DNA of 64,000 bases from Planctomycetota bacterium (GTDB taxonomy: Bacteria; Planctomycetota; UBA1135; JACQFD01), in assembly GCA_016792805.1 (NCBI GenBank), contig JAEUHX010000021.1, positions 1-64,000 on the forward strand, given 5' to 3'. The notes beneath the pieces are model-generated. The model was not told the DNA's origin. It made no database searches and saw nothing but the letters and a program-made list of their open reading frames with translations. Shown piece by piece: positions 1 through 8,635 of this stretch (the first letter of the stretch is position 1; every line of letters starts with the position of its first letter). The position numbers and the translations under genes are program-made.

Positions 1-213
1 ATGTGCGCGATCCACTCGATCGTATGCCCGAACGTAGAGCGAGGAAGCCCACGACGGATTCAGGTCATGTGGCAACCAACCCACGAATCTCAGGCTGATC
101 CATCGTCGCAGACACCGCCCCTCAGAGTATTCTCGGTCTCATTTCCAGCACCACGCTTCGGAACATGTAACGACGTCCACGACCCTCTTGACTGGCCCAA
201 CCATCTCAGGGTC

Positions 214-307
214 GGCGCACGCGCCGAACCATTGCGCGGGGCTTGCCCCGCGCGATGAGGAATCGGCACCGAGATACTTCATTCGGCGGCGTATGCGGCG
301 CCGAATC
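214..307 (+). repeat. three-hairpin intergenic module, copy 1
   Basis: Three successive GC-rich inverted repeats. The central one has perfect 9-base arms (GCGCGGGGC, TT loop, GCCCCGCGC) at 234-253. Order and sequence match a second copy at 27075-27168, including the shared text between hairpins. What it does is unknown; it could be a REP-like or transcript-end element. Confidence 0.6.
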
Positions 308-322
308 GGCATGGGCACGGCT

Positions 323-341
323 GACTTTTGAAACGTCCTCC
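323..341 (+). repeat. solo end of dispersed MITE-like repeat
   Basis: GACTTTTGAAACGTCCTCC matches the right end of the full repeat at 46361-46524, which reads GACTTCTGAAACGTCCTCC. The internal part of the element is absent, so this is a remnant or a solo terminal sequence. Confidence 0.5.
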
Positions 342-357
342 GTGCGCCAACCGGCTT

Positions 358-375
358 CGCGGGGCACGCCCCGCG
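358..375 (-). terminator. hairpin after the M28 peptidase gene
   Basis: Perfect 8-base arms CGCGGGGC and GCCCCGCG with a two-base loop, starting seven bases past the stop codon of the minus-strand peptidase gene. There is no clear U-tract, so a terminator role is inferred from position only. Confidence 0.4.
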
Positions 376-382
376 CGATCAC

Positions 383-1990
383 TTATTTCGCGGGCTGCGA
401 CGCCGGCTGCTGCTTCCCAAGAACCGTCGGCCGCGCATCGGCCATCGCCGTCTCGTAGCCGAGGTGGAAGCAGAGCTTCGCCGAGCGCATCACCTTGTCA
501 TTGTCAATCTTGTCCGGCGTGTCGCCGGGGCGGTGATAGTCCTCGTGCTCGCCGTTGCACAAGAACATCGCCGGCACGCCGTTCTTTGCAAAATTGTAGT
601 GATCCGAACGCCGCCAGTAGCGGTCGCCGTTCGCCATCTGCGGGAATCCATACAGCTCGCCGATCTCGAGCGCCCGCGCGGCCAGCGTGTTGAACGCGTC
701 GTTCTTCACGCTCGGCGTCATCTCCATGTATTCGGGCTTCGTCTTCCCGTTGAGGAGTGAACGCCCGACCATGTCCGTATTGAGGTCAGCCACGAGCGAC
801 GTGAGCGGCACGGGCGGATGCGTAACAAACCACTCCGAACCCCACAATCCGTGCTCTTCCCCAGAGACCCATAAAAAGATCACGCTGCGGCGCGGCCGAT
901 CGACGCCGGAGTAGGCCTGCGCAATCTCGAGCAAAGCCGACGTGCCCGAGGCATTGTCGTCGGCGCCGGGATGCAGCTCGCCGCCTTGCAGTCCGACGTG
1001 ATCGTAGTGGGCCGAATGCACCACATATTCGGCCGCAAGTGAGGGATCGCTGCCTTTCACAATTCCGACGACGTTCACCGGGTAGTCGGTGCGCGCCGCG
1101 CCCTCGAGCGCGAACGCCGCCTTTCCGCCCACGAGCTGAGCCGCTTTCTCGGCGGAAGCGATCGCCAGAATCGGCGCGCTCGCGCCGCGGGGCGGCTGAG
1201 TCGGAGTGTCCGTTCCTTTCGCGTCGAAGCTCTTACCCGCGCGCGCCGCGCGCCGCACGGACATCGAGATCACCGCTTTCATCGCGTCGGCCTCGCGCTC
1301 GCCGTCGGGCACCACGAGCACTCCGTGGGCCTCGGTCTCGCGCGCGACGGCGGCGAGCCGTTGCGCCAAGAAGAAGGAGTTCCCTTGGTGGAGCCCCTTC
1401 ACGCGGAGAAGCGCCCAAGCACCTTTCGCGGAAGCCGGGAGCTTGATCGGAGGCGGAGCGGGGCGCGATGCCGCCGGAGCGCTGTCGGCCGACTCATTGC
1501 GACGTCGGCGCCCCTCATTGCCGGCCACGTTCGTCGCGTCGTAGCTGCCGGCGTCGACGACAGCCACCGCTGCGGACTTGCTGGCGGGCGCCACGGGCCC
1601 GAGGTAGACGAAGTCGGTTCCGAAGGCGAGCTGCTGCTCCGGTCCCTGCGTCGGTGCCAGCGTCAGCTTTCCCGAGCTGACGCCGCCCGAAACCTGGATC
1701 GGGTAGGCCTGAAAGTAGGTTCGCTTGCCGTCCTTCTCATCGCCGAACGGCTCGATGCCGAAGCTCGCGAGCTGCTTCGCGAGGTACTCGGCGGCCATCT
1801 CACACCCCTTCTCGCCCGTATCGCGGCCACCGTATTCCGGCGAGGCCAGCAGGTCGATGTGGGCTTTGGCTTCTTCCGCTCGGATGGTCTCGAGCCCTTT
1901 CCTGACCGGCTCCGGCAGGTCCTTGTCGGAGACCGCCGAAGCGAGGAGAAGCAGCGGAAGGCGAACGAACGCGAACGCGAGGATGGCCAT
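383..1990 (-). CDS. exported M28 family zinc metallopeptidase
   Basis: A 535-residue exported peptidase. The first 20 or so residues are hydrophobic and look like a signal peptide. Residues roughly 185-300 resemble a PA domain with low-complexity insertions, and the catalytic M28 domain fills the last 210 residues. All five zinc-ligand regions of the family are visible: HYDH near residue 328, GADDNASG, the general-base region SGEEHG, LNTDMVG, and a final histidine in GEHEDYHRPGD. The family consists of co-catalytic zinc aminopeptidases or carboxypeptidases; the substrate is not predictable here. It is the last gene of a long minus-strand block behind the multihaem cytochromes, 54 bases after the preceding gene, and may be cotranscribed. 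A hairpin follows the stop. Confidence 0.9.
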   Translation of the reverse strand: MAILAFAFVRLPLLLLASAVSDKDLPEPVRKGLETIRAEEAKAHIDLLASPEYGGRDTGEKGCEMAAEYLAKQLASFGIEPFGDEKDGKRTYFQAYPIQVSGGVSSGKLTLAPTQGPEQQLAFGTDFVYLGPVAPASKSAAVAVVDAGSYDATNVAGNEGRRRRNESADSAPAASRPAPPPIKLPASAKGAWALLRVKGLHQGNSFFLAQRLAAVARETEAHGVLVVPDGEREADAMKAVISMSVRRAARAGKSFDAKGTDTPTQPPRGASAPILAIASAEKAAQLVGGKAAFALEGAARTDYPVNVVGIVKGSDPSLAAEYVVHSAHYDHVGLQGGELHPGADDNASGTSALLEIAQAYSGVDRPRRSVIFLWVSGEEHGLWGSEWFVTHPPVPLTSLVADLNTDMVGRSLLNGKTKPEYMEMTPSVKNDAFNTLAARALEIGELYGFPQMANGDRYWRRSDHYNFAKNGVPAMFLCNGEHEDYHRPGDTPDKIDNDKVMRSAKLCFHLGYETAMADARPTVLGKQQPASQPAK

Positions 1991-2044
1991 ATGCGGGTCG
2001 GGGTGATTGCTCCCCTACCTTACGAGCCACACGCCACAGGCGCT

Positions 2045-2818
2045 CTACCGGGTTTTTGCGCGCGCCGGGGGCGCAGCGAGCAGCTTGGCGACGGGGCCGC
2101 CGAGCGCGTGCTGGCCGGCCGAGCCGGCGAGCTTCTCGAGCTGCTCGCGGGCGCCCGGCACCTCCGACGCCGCAAGCCCTTGGGCGAGCGCCCACCGAAG
2201 CCCGAGGTCGGTCGCCGAATCACACAAAACGGCGAGCACCTGGTCGAGCAGGCCGCCCGAGGCGTGCGTAGCGCATTGGCGCGCCGCCTGAGTCCTCACC
2301 TCATCGGAGAGAATGCCCGATCGAGATAGGTTCAGTAAGAACTTCTGAGCATCCTCATCGCGCGCTGGCAGCGCACGAATCGCAGCCAGCGCCTGCGCGT
2401 CGCTCGATTCCTCGGGCCGATGAACGGCGTACTCCCGCAGCCAGCGAATCGCCGATTCTTGAACTCTTCCCTCGAGCCGCTCCGCGAGACCGCTCGCTGA
2501 GAGCTCGAGCGCGGCGCGGGTAAGACGCGGCGCCGCGACAGGAATGGCCGCGGCGCTGAGACCGGCCGAAAGGTCGAGCGAGCGAGCCGCGGACGCGTCG
2601 GCCGGGGCGGCCGACGCCGGGCTGGAGACGATCCCCACAAATTCCGCAGACGCGGCGGGCGCAACGATTTGTGGATGCTTCGGCGCTGCAGGCGGGTCGC
2701 CTGCCGGCGCCGGCTCGGTGCGCGGCGCATCGAGGAGCCCAAACACGACGGCACCCGCCGCGGCCGCTGCCAGAAACAGCAGCAGCGCGACGGGTGCGAG
2801 CCGGGGGCCTCGATCCAC
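2045..2818 (-). CDS. membrane-anchored alanine-rich helical protein
   Basis: I do not recognise a family for this 257-residue protein. One hydrophobic segment near residues 8-27 follows a short basic start, so it is either a single-pass membrane protein or exported. An Ala/Pro-rich linker follows to about residue 95. The remaining 160 residues are predicted-helical with short repeated units reminiscent of HEAT or TPR repeats (for example around the LRWALAQGLAASEVPGAREQL region). It begins 7 bases after the octahaem lipoprotein gene, which suggests translational coupling and a role linked to that cytochrome, such as assembly or anchoring; this is inference only. Confidence 0.65.
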   Translation of the reverse strand: MDRGPRLAPVALLLFLAAAAAGAVVFGLLDAPRTEPAPAGDPPAAPKHPQIVAPAASAEFVGIVSSPASAAPADASAARSLDLSAGLSAAAIPVAAPRLTRAALELSASGLAERLEGRVQESAIRWLREYAVHRPEESSDAQALAAIRALPARDEDAQKFLLNLSRSGILSDEVRTQAARQCATHASGGLLDQVLAVLCDSATDLGLRWALAQGLAASEVPGAREQLEKLAGSAGQHALGGPVAKLLAAPPARAKTR

Positions 2819-2825
2819 CTCTACC

Positions 2826-5800
2826 TCAGTTCTCGAAGCCGACCGGCGGGACGAACGCGGCGCCGAGTGTCACTCCGGTGACATTCTTGTAGGCCGCCTG
2901 CAGGAGGTTGACAGCGTAGCCGGTATTGTGAATACCCTCGCTGTGATCGTTCTCCTGGAAGTAGTAACAGTAGGCCGCCTTATAGAGGAGCTCCCAGCGG
3001 GCCTGCTGCTCGGGGGTGAGCACATCCCAATCGGTCTGCTGCGGAGAGCTGCCGCTCGGGCCGGGGAAGTTCCGGTTGGTGCCGGCTGCATTTCTGTAGG
3101 AGATGCGGCCCGACGCGACCACCACGGTGTACGGTCCGCCGGAGAGACCCTTCGGCAGGGCAGGATCGTTGACACCTGCCTCGATGACTGCCTTGAGGGC
3201 GGTCGCGAGGCCGTGCACTTCCTCCTCCACGGTTTCAACGTTGCTGTCGCCGTCATAGTCGGCTCGAGCAGTGAACTCAAACGCCGGTCCCGACGGGTGG
3301 CACTGCGAGCAGGCGCCGGTGTTGTACTTCGGCAGCGAATCGACATGCCACTGGGTGGGCTGCGATGCGCCGCTGAAGTTCGAACCCGCGCTCACGGTGA
3401 GCTTCGCACCATTGTCCACAGAAGTAATGGTGAAGGTTCCCGCGTCGCTGCCGTTCTCGAGGACGAGCCGGTCGCCCGCCACCACGCGGCCCAGGAAGGT
3501 CGGGCCGGAGGTGATGATGAACGCCTTGGAGCCCGCCACGACGGCGCCGCCGCCATGGGTCAGCTCGCTCGCGATCTCCGCGGGGTCGCCGTTCACGGTG
3601 CCGCCCTGCTTCATATTCCAGGTGTGACCACCGAGAGCCTGGTAACCGCTGGAGCCCGCCGACGGGCTGACTTCCATGTGGCAAGTCACACATCGGTTAT
3701 TCTCACTCTTGCCCGGAACGATGAACTTGTTGTCGAGAGCGTGGGGCGAAGATTTGTAATTCCAGCCGGCGAACTCGGGGGCATTCGCAGCCACCAGCAT
3801 CTCCGCCGCTGTGCTGTCGTGCGGTGCACGGCGAATTGCCATCTGTCCGGTCACCGGGGTGTAATCAGTGGTGTTGGTCCGGCTCTGGTGACACATGTAA
3901 CAAGCCGCGGCCTTGCCAGCCTCGATCACGGTGCCGTCCATGAGCTGAACCTGCCCGACCAGCCGGAGTTGCTGGCTTTCGTCGCCGGCCGCGGTGCCCG
4001 CGGTCGGCTTGTGAGGATCGTGGCAGACTGCGCAGGTCTCGCCGCGGCGCTCGTGCTCGGGGATCACCGGCAGCGGGTTCGCCGAATCGGCGAAGAACAC
4101 CGGGCGCGGCTCCTCGAGCGCAGCCACTTTCTTCAGAGCGATCGCGGACGCGGACGCCTCATGGCAGTTCACACAAGTGGCATTTCCGCTCGGCGACACC
4201 ACGATGCGCGAGTGCGCAGCGAGATCCCACTGAGTCGGGAACGAATTGTGGCAACGGCCGCAGACGCCTTCGTCCATGCTCTTGCGGATTCCGGTGGTGT
4301 CGGCGACGTGCTGGCTTCCAGGGCCGTGGCACGACTCACACTGCACATTTCCGAGAGCCGCCACGTTCGGGAACTGCTCTTTCACCTGGTCCCAAGTGAG
4401 GCCGAGATGATCGAAGTTCGAGTAAACTCCGCGGTCGTCGATCGCATTATTGGGAAGGTGCCCGCTCGCGGTGCTGGTCGGGAGCACCGTGGTGGCGCTC
4501 GAGAGCGACTGATCGAACGGGTTCACATAGCTGGTGCCGGTTCCGCGGCGGAATAGATCGGTAACATCGCGCCAGTCGGGCTGCGCCTGATAGGTAGCCC
4601 ACGCCGAGGAGGTCGGGTCGAGCGCGTTGGCGAGCGTGTTGGCGTGACCGGTCTGCTCCCAGTCGGCGCGCACATTCGCCAGGAAGGCGATGCTTCCGCC
4701 GTGGCACGAGCCGCATTCGCCTTTTTGTGCATTCGGTGCGGTGCCCACGATCGTCCCGGTGCCGACATATTGCGCGGCATTGATGGTAAAGGTCTTGGTA
4801 TCGACGGTCGCACCGATGGTGCGATCGAGGATGACCGGATACTTCCCGAGACGAGTGGGGATGAAGTACGGAGTGCGCTCATCGGTGGCCGAGCCGAGCG
4901 CGGAGCGGTTGGGACGGAAAAGTGAAACCGCGGCGCCGGTCGGATCCGTCACGACCCAGCTCCAGTTGTCTGCCACGTAAGCGTGGTAGTCCTTTCCGTT
5001 GGAGGTCACCACCGAATCATCGCTTGCGTGAATGTACAGAACTCCCGCAGCCCAGTACCAGGAGCCCGGAGTGCCGTCGACGCTCGCGATCGAGGTCATC
5101 GGGATCAGCGGAGTGGTGATCTCGCGCACGGAGCGAACGGTCGCGGTCTCGGTGATCCGATAAGTGTAAGTAGTACCCGCCTCGAGGGTGAATCCCGAGC
5201 TGGTCTCCTGCTTGCGGACGGTCCCGCCGCTCAGGAACACCGGCTCACCCAGCGGAACATTATCGATGCCGCTGGTTGCCACGCCGGCGCTCAGATTCAC
5301 CACGTCGGTCTCGACCACATCATCGGAGGTGTCGCCGGCAGTGCCGTTGTCGTCGGTCACTGTGACCTTGAACTGATAGCGGCCCATGGCACCGCTGCGC
5401 ACGGACAGGACGCTCGGCTCTTCCGGAAGCGGAAGGAGATCGGGGAGCTTCGGAGTGGTGAAGCTCACGGTGGCGGTCGAGGTGCCGCTCACCGGCATCG
5501 AGGACTGGGCGCCGGTCCATGCATAAGTGACCGAGCCGGTAGAAGCCCCCATGAGCACTGTGGTGATCGTCCCGGCGACGCCGTATCCGTAGAAATAGGG
5601 ATTCTCGTTCAGAATCACCCACGATGCCGGAGTCGATCCGGTGAAGTTGGCGGGGCGCTGCACGGTGAGCGATGTGTTGCTTGCCACCTTATTAATGCGA
5701 TAAGCGCCAAAGTCGGCACCCGTCAGCACAAGCAGCGTGTCGCCAGGGGCCACGGCCGCGGTGTTGAAGTTGGTGCCGCCGGAAACTGTAAAGTTCTTAG

Positions 5801-6278
5801 TGCCGACAACGGTCGTCCCGCCGGTGCTGGTCGCTTGAGAAGTGCGCTGGCGGCCCGCCTTCGCAACGAACGGCTTGGCGCGCACAACAATCGTATCGGT
5901 GGCGGTCTCTTCTCCGTTGGACACGCTTACCTGAAAAGTGAGATCTCCTGGCGTGGCAGGCGCTGTGAATGTGGGAGATGCCGCGGTCGAACTCGACAGC
6001 GTCACGGCCGCGCCGCCCGTCTGGGTCCATGAAAAAGTGAGCGGCTTCAGATTTTTCTCGACGGAGAAGCTCGCATCGAGCTGGACGACTTGCCCGATCA
6101 CGGCCTCAATGTCTTGGCCCGCCACGGCGAGAACGTTGGCTGTCGGGGATGGCGGAGCTGGGGCCGCGCCTCCGCCGCCGCCTCCACCGCCGCACGATGG
6201 CAGCGCGAGAGTGAGACCGACCAGAGCGAGGACAGTATGAACGGAGTTCGAACGTGCCGAGTACATGAGCTGCTCCAC
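2826..6278 (-). CDS. octahaem c-type cytochrome lipoprotein with Ig/PKD-like domains
   Basis: An 1150-residue protein with a lipoprotein-type signal (LALPSC, Cys29) followed by a long glycine run. Residues about 45-500 contain beta-sandwich-type repeats of the PKD/REJ/Ig class, with 'FSWTQTGG' and 'TATDTIVVRAK' type strands. The C-terminal half carries eight CxxCH haem-attachment motifs: CGSCH, CESCH, CGRCH, CVNCH, CAVCH, CYMCH, CVTCH and CSQCH. A further beta-type repeat sits between motifs 7 and 8. The layout suggests an outer-membrane or surface-exposed cytochrome with adhesive spacer domains, suited to be the outer end of the electron conduit encoded just upstream. A 238-base gap separates it from the NapC-type gene, so it may have its own promoter. 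The start is uncertain between Met1 and Met5. Confidence 0.88.
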   Translation of the reverse strand: MEQLMYSARSNSVHTVLALVGLTLALPSCGGGGGGGGAAPAPPSPTANVLAVAGQDIEAVIGQVVQLDASFSVEKNLKPLTFSWTQTGGAAVTLSSSTAASPTFTAPATPGDLTFQVSVSNGEETATDTIVVRAKPFVAKAGRQRTSQATSTGGTTVVGTKNFTVSGGTNFNTAAVAPGDTLLVLTGADFGAYRINKVASNTSLTVQRPANFTGSTPASWVILNENPYFYGYGVAGTITTVLMGASTGSVTYAWTGAQSSMPVSGTSTATVSFTTPKLPDLLPLPEEPSVLSVRSGAMGRYQFKVTVTDDNGTAGDTSDDVVETDVVNLSAGVATSGIDNVPLGEPVFLSGGTVRKQETSSGFTLEAGTTYTYRITETATVRSVREITTPLIPMTSIASVDGTPGSWYWAAGVLYIHASDDSVVTSNGKDYHAYVADNWSWVVTDPTGAAVSLFRPNRSALGSATDERTPYFIPTRLGKYPVILDRTIGATVDTKTFTINAAQYVGTGTIVGTAPNAQKGECGSCHGGSIAFLANVRADWEQTGHANTLANALDPTSSAWATYQAQPDWRDVTDLFRRGTGTSYVNPFDQSLSSATTVLPTSTASGHLPNNAIDDRGVYSNFDHLGLTWDQVKEQFPNVAALGNVQCESCHGPGSQHVADTTGIRKSMDEGVCGRCHNSFPTQWDLAAHSRIVVSPSGNATCVNCHEASASAIALKKVAALEEPRPVFFADSANPLPVIPEHERRGETCAVCHDPHKPTAGTAAGDESQQLRLVGQVQLMDGTVIEAGKAAACYMCHQSRTNTTDYTPVTGQMAIRRAPHDSTAAEMLVAANAPEFAGWNYKSSPHALDNKFIVPGKSENNRCVTCHMEVSPSAGSSGYQALGGHTWNMKQGGTVNGDPAEIASELTHGGGAVVAGSKAFIITSGPTFLGRVVAGDRLVLENGSDAGTFTITSVDNGAKLTVSAGSNFSGASQPTQWHVDSLPKYNTGACSQCHPSGPAFEFTARADYDGDSNVETVEEEVHGLATALKAVIEAGVNDPALPKGLSGGPYTVVVASGRISYRNAAGTNRNFPGPSGSSPQQTDWDVLTPEQQARWELLYKAAYCYYFQENDHSEGIHNTGYAVNLLQAAYKNVTGVTLGAAFVPPVGFEN

Positions 6279-6516
6279 TGCGTGTTCAGCGCACGCCGTT
6301 GAGCGCGGGCTGAAGGTTCAGGGGACTAAGAACTGACGGTTCCGTGACAATGAGTGTGCCGAGCGAATCTGTTTCCTTGGGCGGCGCCGTTCCTTGGGGC
6401 GAAGGCGCACAAACTCCTTCCGACACCTCGATCGAGGAGCCGAACCGTGGGGATGTGACTCCTCGCGCGCCACGAGAAACAGTTGTGGCTCGCGAGGTGC
6501 CGATCGGTGTCAGGCG
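6279..6516. other. intergenic gap inside the cytochrome block
   Basis: This is the largest gap in the minus-strand cytochrome block and the likely place for a promoter of the octahaem lipoprotein gene. I could not identify a convincing -35/-10 pair. Confidence 0.4.
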
Positions 6517-7902
6517 TTACTTGAGCATCGCCTCAACAGCGGTCAGCTCCTTTTCCGCCGAATCAAAGATCGCCTCCGCGTAAGAGAAGTTGTGGGCGGG
6601 CTTTCCGAGCTGGACGAACGAGAGGTTGGCCTCGATCTTCTTGAGCTTCTGCTCGGCGTCGGCCTTGACCTTCAGGTCGCCGGCGTAAGCCTCAAGCTTC
6701 TTGCGGGTTTCCGCCACTTTCTCGGCGAGCTCCGACGCGCGCTCGGCCCCGAGCGTCTTCCACCCGTCGAGCATCTCGCCAAAACCCTTGTCATGGCATT
6801 GCTCGCAGGCAGCGGCGTCCGCGGCCAGGACGACCTCGCCCCCGGCATGCTTGACAGAAATGTGACATGCCAGGCAGCCCGCCCGAATTTTGAACATCGG
6901 ATTCTTTTGCGGGTCGGTGCCATGGCCTGGAGCCCCAGAGAGCATCTGCCTCTGGTTTGAGTGATGATTGGGGTGGCACGTCTCGCACGAGGTCGCGGTG
7001 CCCACCCACTCGGGCTCCAGCTGATGCCGAATGTCGAGATGGCAGTCCATACAGGAGACCGTGTACTTGAGCACGTGATCCCGATGGAGCATTTCCACAT
7101 TGTTAAACTGCTCGATCGTCTCCTTGGAATTATGGCACTGAAGGCAGCGCTGCTTCGTGGCTCTTCCGGTGCCTTCGGTAAGCCCCGCGTGGCAGCTGGC
7201 GCAGCCGACGGAATTCTTCTCGAGGCGCGAATGCTCGAATGTGCCGCCTTCGACCTTGAGCGGCCCGGGCACATTGTGGCAAGTCGTACATTTCGACCGC
7301 GACTCCGGCGCGTCCGGGCGCATGTGGCAGAGAGCACATGCCGTCTTGTTCAACGTCATGTGCTCGTCGCGGAAGATTTGTGTGTGGCAGCCGGCGCAGC
7401 TCAGGAACGCATTGCCTCCCGAGTCGCGAAGCTTCAGATGCGCCTCATGATTGAACTTCGACTTGAAGGCGGGGTTTGGCTCCGTCGGCTTAAAATTCTC
7501 GACCGCATGACAGCCCGAGCGCAAACACGACGCATCGGTCATGTGTGCAAATGGCTTCGGTCCTTCGGTGCCGGTGAAGTACTGCGCGAGCTGCGACAGT
7601 GCCGCCATCTTCCCGAGGATGAACCCGTCGACGCCGGGTGGGAAATGGCACGCAACGCAGGTCACATCCTTGTGTTTGGAGTGCTCCCACGAGTCGTAGT
7701 ACGGCTGCATGTTGTGGCAGCTCGTGCAGAACTGGGGTCGCGACGTGTACCACAAAAGGCCGCCGGTCCCGACTGCAACGGTCGCCGAGGTGGCGAACGC
7801 CAGCTTGAGCGTCTGCAACGTGAAGAGGGCTGCGGCAATCGCCGAGAGCCACCGGAGGAAGCCTCGCTTGCGAGGTGCCGGTGCGGAGTCCTGCGTAGGC
7901 AT
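6517..7902 (-). CDS. NapC/NirT-type multihaem cytochrome c (12 motifs)
   Basis: A 461-residue cytochrome with one N-terminal membrane segment near residues 17-45, then the NapC/NirT signature CTSCHNMQPYYDSW, SKHKD and CVACHFPPG. Proteins of this class take electrons from membrane quinol and pass them to periplasmic cytochromes. Eleven CxxCH motifs are visible plus one expanded CLRSGCH (Cx4CH) near residue 109, more than the four or five haems of classic NapC/NrfH. The last 80 residues form a charged, helical, haem-free tail. It lies between the tetrahaem gene and the octahaem lipoprotein gene on the same strand, so it is the probable quinol-side entry of the conduit. The direction of electron flow is inferred, not shown. 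Confidence 0.88.
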   Translation of the reverse strand: MPTQDSAPAPRKRGFLRWLSAIAAALFTLQTLKLAFATSATVAVGTGGLLWYTSRPQFCTSCHNMQPYYDSWEHSKHKDVTCVACHFPPGVDGFILGKMAALSQLAQYFTGTEGPKPFAHMTDASCLRSGCHAVENFKPTEPNPAFKSKFNHEAHLKLRDSGGNAFLSCAGCHTQIFRDEHMTLNKTACALCHMRPDAPESRSKCTTCHNVPGPLKVEGGTFEHSRLEKNSVGCASCHAGLTEGTGRATKQRCLQCHNSKETIEQFNNVEMLHRDHVLKYTVSCMDCHLDIRHQLEPEWVGTATSCETCHPNHHSNQRQMLSGAPGHGTDPQKNPMFKIRAGCLACHISVKHAGGEVVLAADAAACEQCHDKGFGEMLDGWKTLGAERASELAEKVAETRKKLEAYAGDLKVKADAEQKLKKIEANLSFVQLGKPAHNFSYAEAIFDSAEKELTAVEAMLK

Positions 7903-7991
7903 GGAATAGGCCAGGGCGACCGCTCGCCGCCGAATAAGTCAATATGAAGAACGCACGGCCCGCCGAGTGCCGGCGCGCGAATCGAATTTCG

Positions 7992-8627
7992 TTACTTCTT
8001 CTGTTTTTCGGGGTTGGGGTGAGCAATCTCCTTCGAGAACTTCGCGAAATCGAACTCCTTATAGCTGGGGCTGTCCTTATTGTGGCACTTCAGGCAGGTC
8101 TTCTCGTCGGGAATAATCATCCCCGCCTTCAGACCCGCCTCGCGGCTTTTCGCATGGACATCCTCCTTGTGGTACTCGCTGCCCGGTCCGTGACAGACCT
8201 CGCAGCCGACGCCCTCGGACTGCTTCAGCGAAGGGGCGATCTCTTCGGGCTTCGCGCCGAAACCGGTGACATGGCAACGCAGACACTGATCCGATTTCTG
8301 AGGATCAGCAATCTTGAGCTTCTCGGCGATGGCCTTCGCCTCGGGCGTCGCGAGCGTTTCGAAAGCCTTGGCGTGCTTCGTCTTCTTCCACTGACTGTAG
8401 GGGGCACCTGTGCTCTTTTTGATATGGCACAGCTTGCACTTATCCACCCCGATGTACTGAAAGACGGGCGCCTTGGGGTCTTCTGCTGCACCACTTCCGA
8501 CGACGCTCTGTTCGCCGAAACCGCCCTCACAGACGCTGCCCTGGGCGGCCGTCTCGCCTGGTTGCAGCACGGCCAGCATGACCGCGAAGGCCATGGGGAT
8601 GAGCGTCAATGCATAACGAAGCTTCAC
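7992..8627 (-). CDS. tetrahaem cytochrome c554-like protein
   Basis: A 211-residue exported cytochrome with a signal peptide ending near AAQG. It has four CxxCH motifs (CKLCH, CLRCH, CEVCH, CLKCH) in the arrangement of the cytochrome c554/c-prime family, with the family sequence 'YIGVDKCKLCHIKKS' and 'CEVCHGPGSEYH'. Family members shuttle electrons in the periplasm. The gene starts 8 bases after the 13-haem gene, so both are surely cotranscribed. No hydroxylamine oxidoreductase gene is present in the window, so a nitrification role is not supported. A periplasmic relay between the NapC-type protein and the 13-haem protein fits better. Confidence 0.88.
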   Translation of the reverse strand: MKLRYALTLIPMAFAVMLAVLQPGETAAQGSVCEGGFGEQSVVGSGAAEDPKAPVFQYIGVDKCKLCHIKKSTGAPYSQWKKTKHAKAFETLATPEAKAIAEKLKIADPQKSDQCLRCHVTGFGAKPEEIAPSLKQSEGVGCEVCHGPGSEYHKEDVHAKSREAGLKAGMIIPDEKTCLKCHNKDSPSYKEFDFAKFSKEIAHPNPEKQKK

Positions 8628-8635
8628 GGGACACC

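Larger units (their letters stand above)
1..382. other. intergenic stretch with GC-rich hairpins
   Basis: I see no convincing gene here. The first 200 bases carry nothing recognisable. From about 214 the DNA is built from short GC-rich inverted repeats that recur near 27.1 kb, then one end of the dispersed GGAGGACG repeat (323-341), then a hairpin just beyond the stop of the M28 peptidase gene. Confidence 0.5.

Noticed and set aside
1..258. An 85-residue frame beginning at the first base
   Set aside because: It runs into the hairpin module and reads as proline- and arginine-rich non-protein sequence. The context before base 1 is unknown.
7992..8627. Cytochrome c554-like gene as evidence of nitrification
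   Set aside because: No hydroxylamine oxidoreductase or other ammonia-oxidation gene is present, and c554-family proteins occur widely in other respiratory chains.
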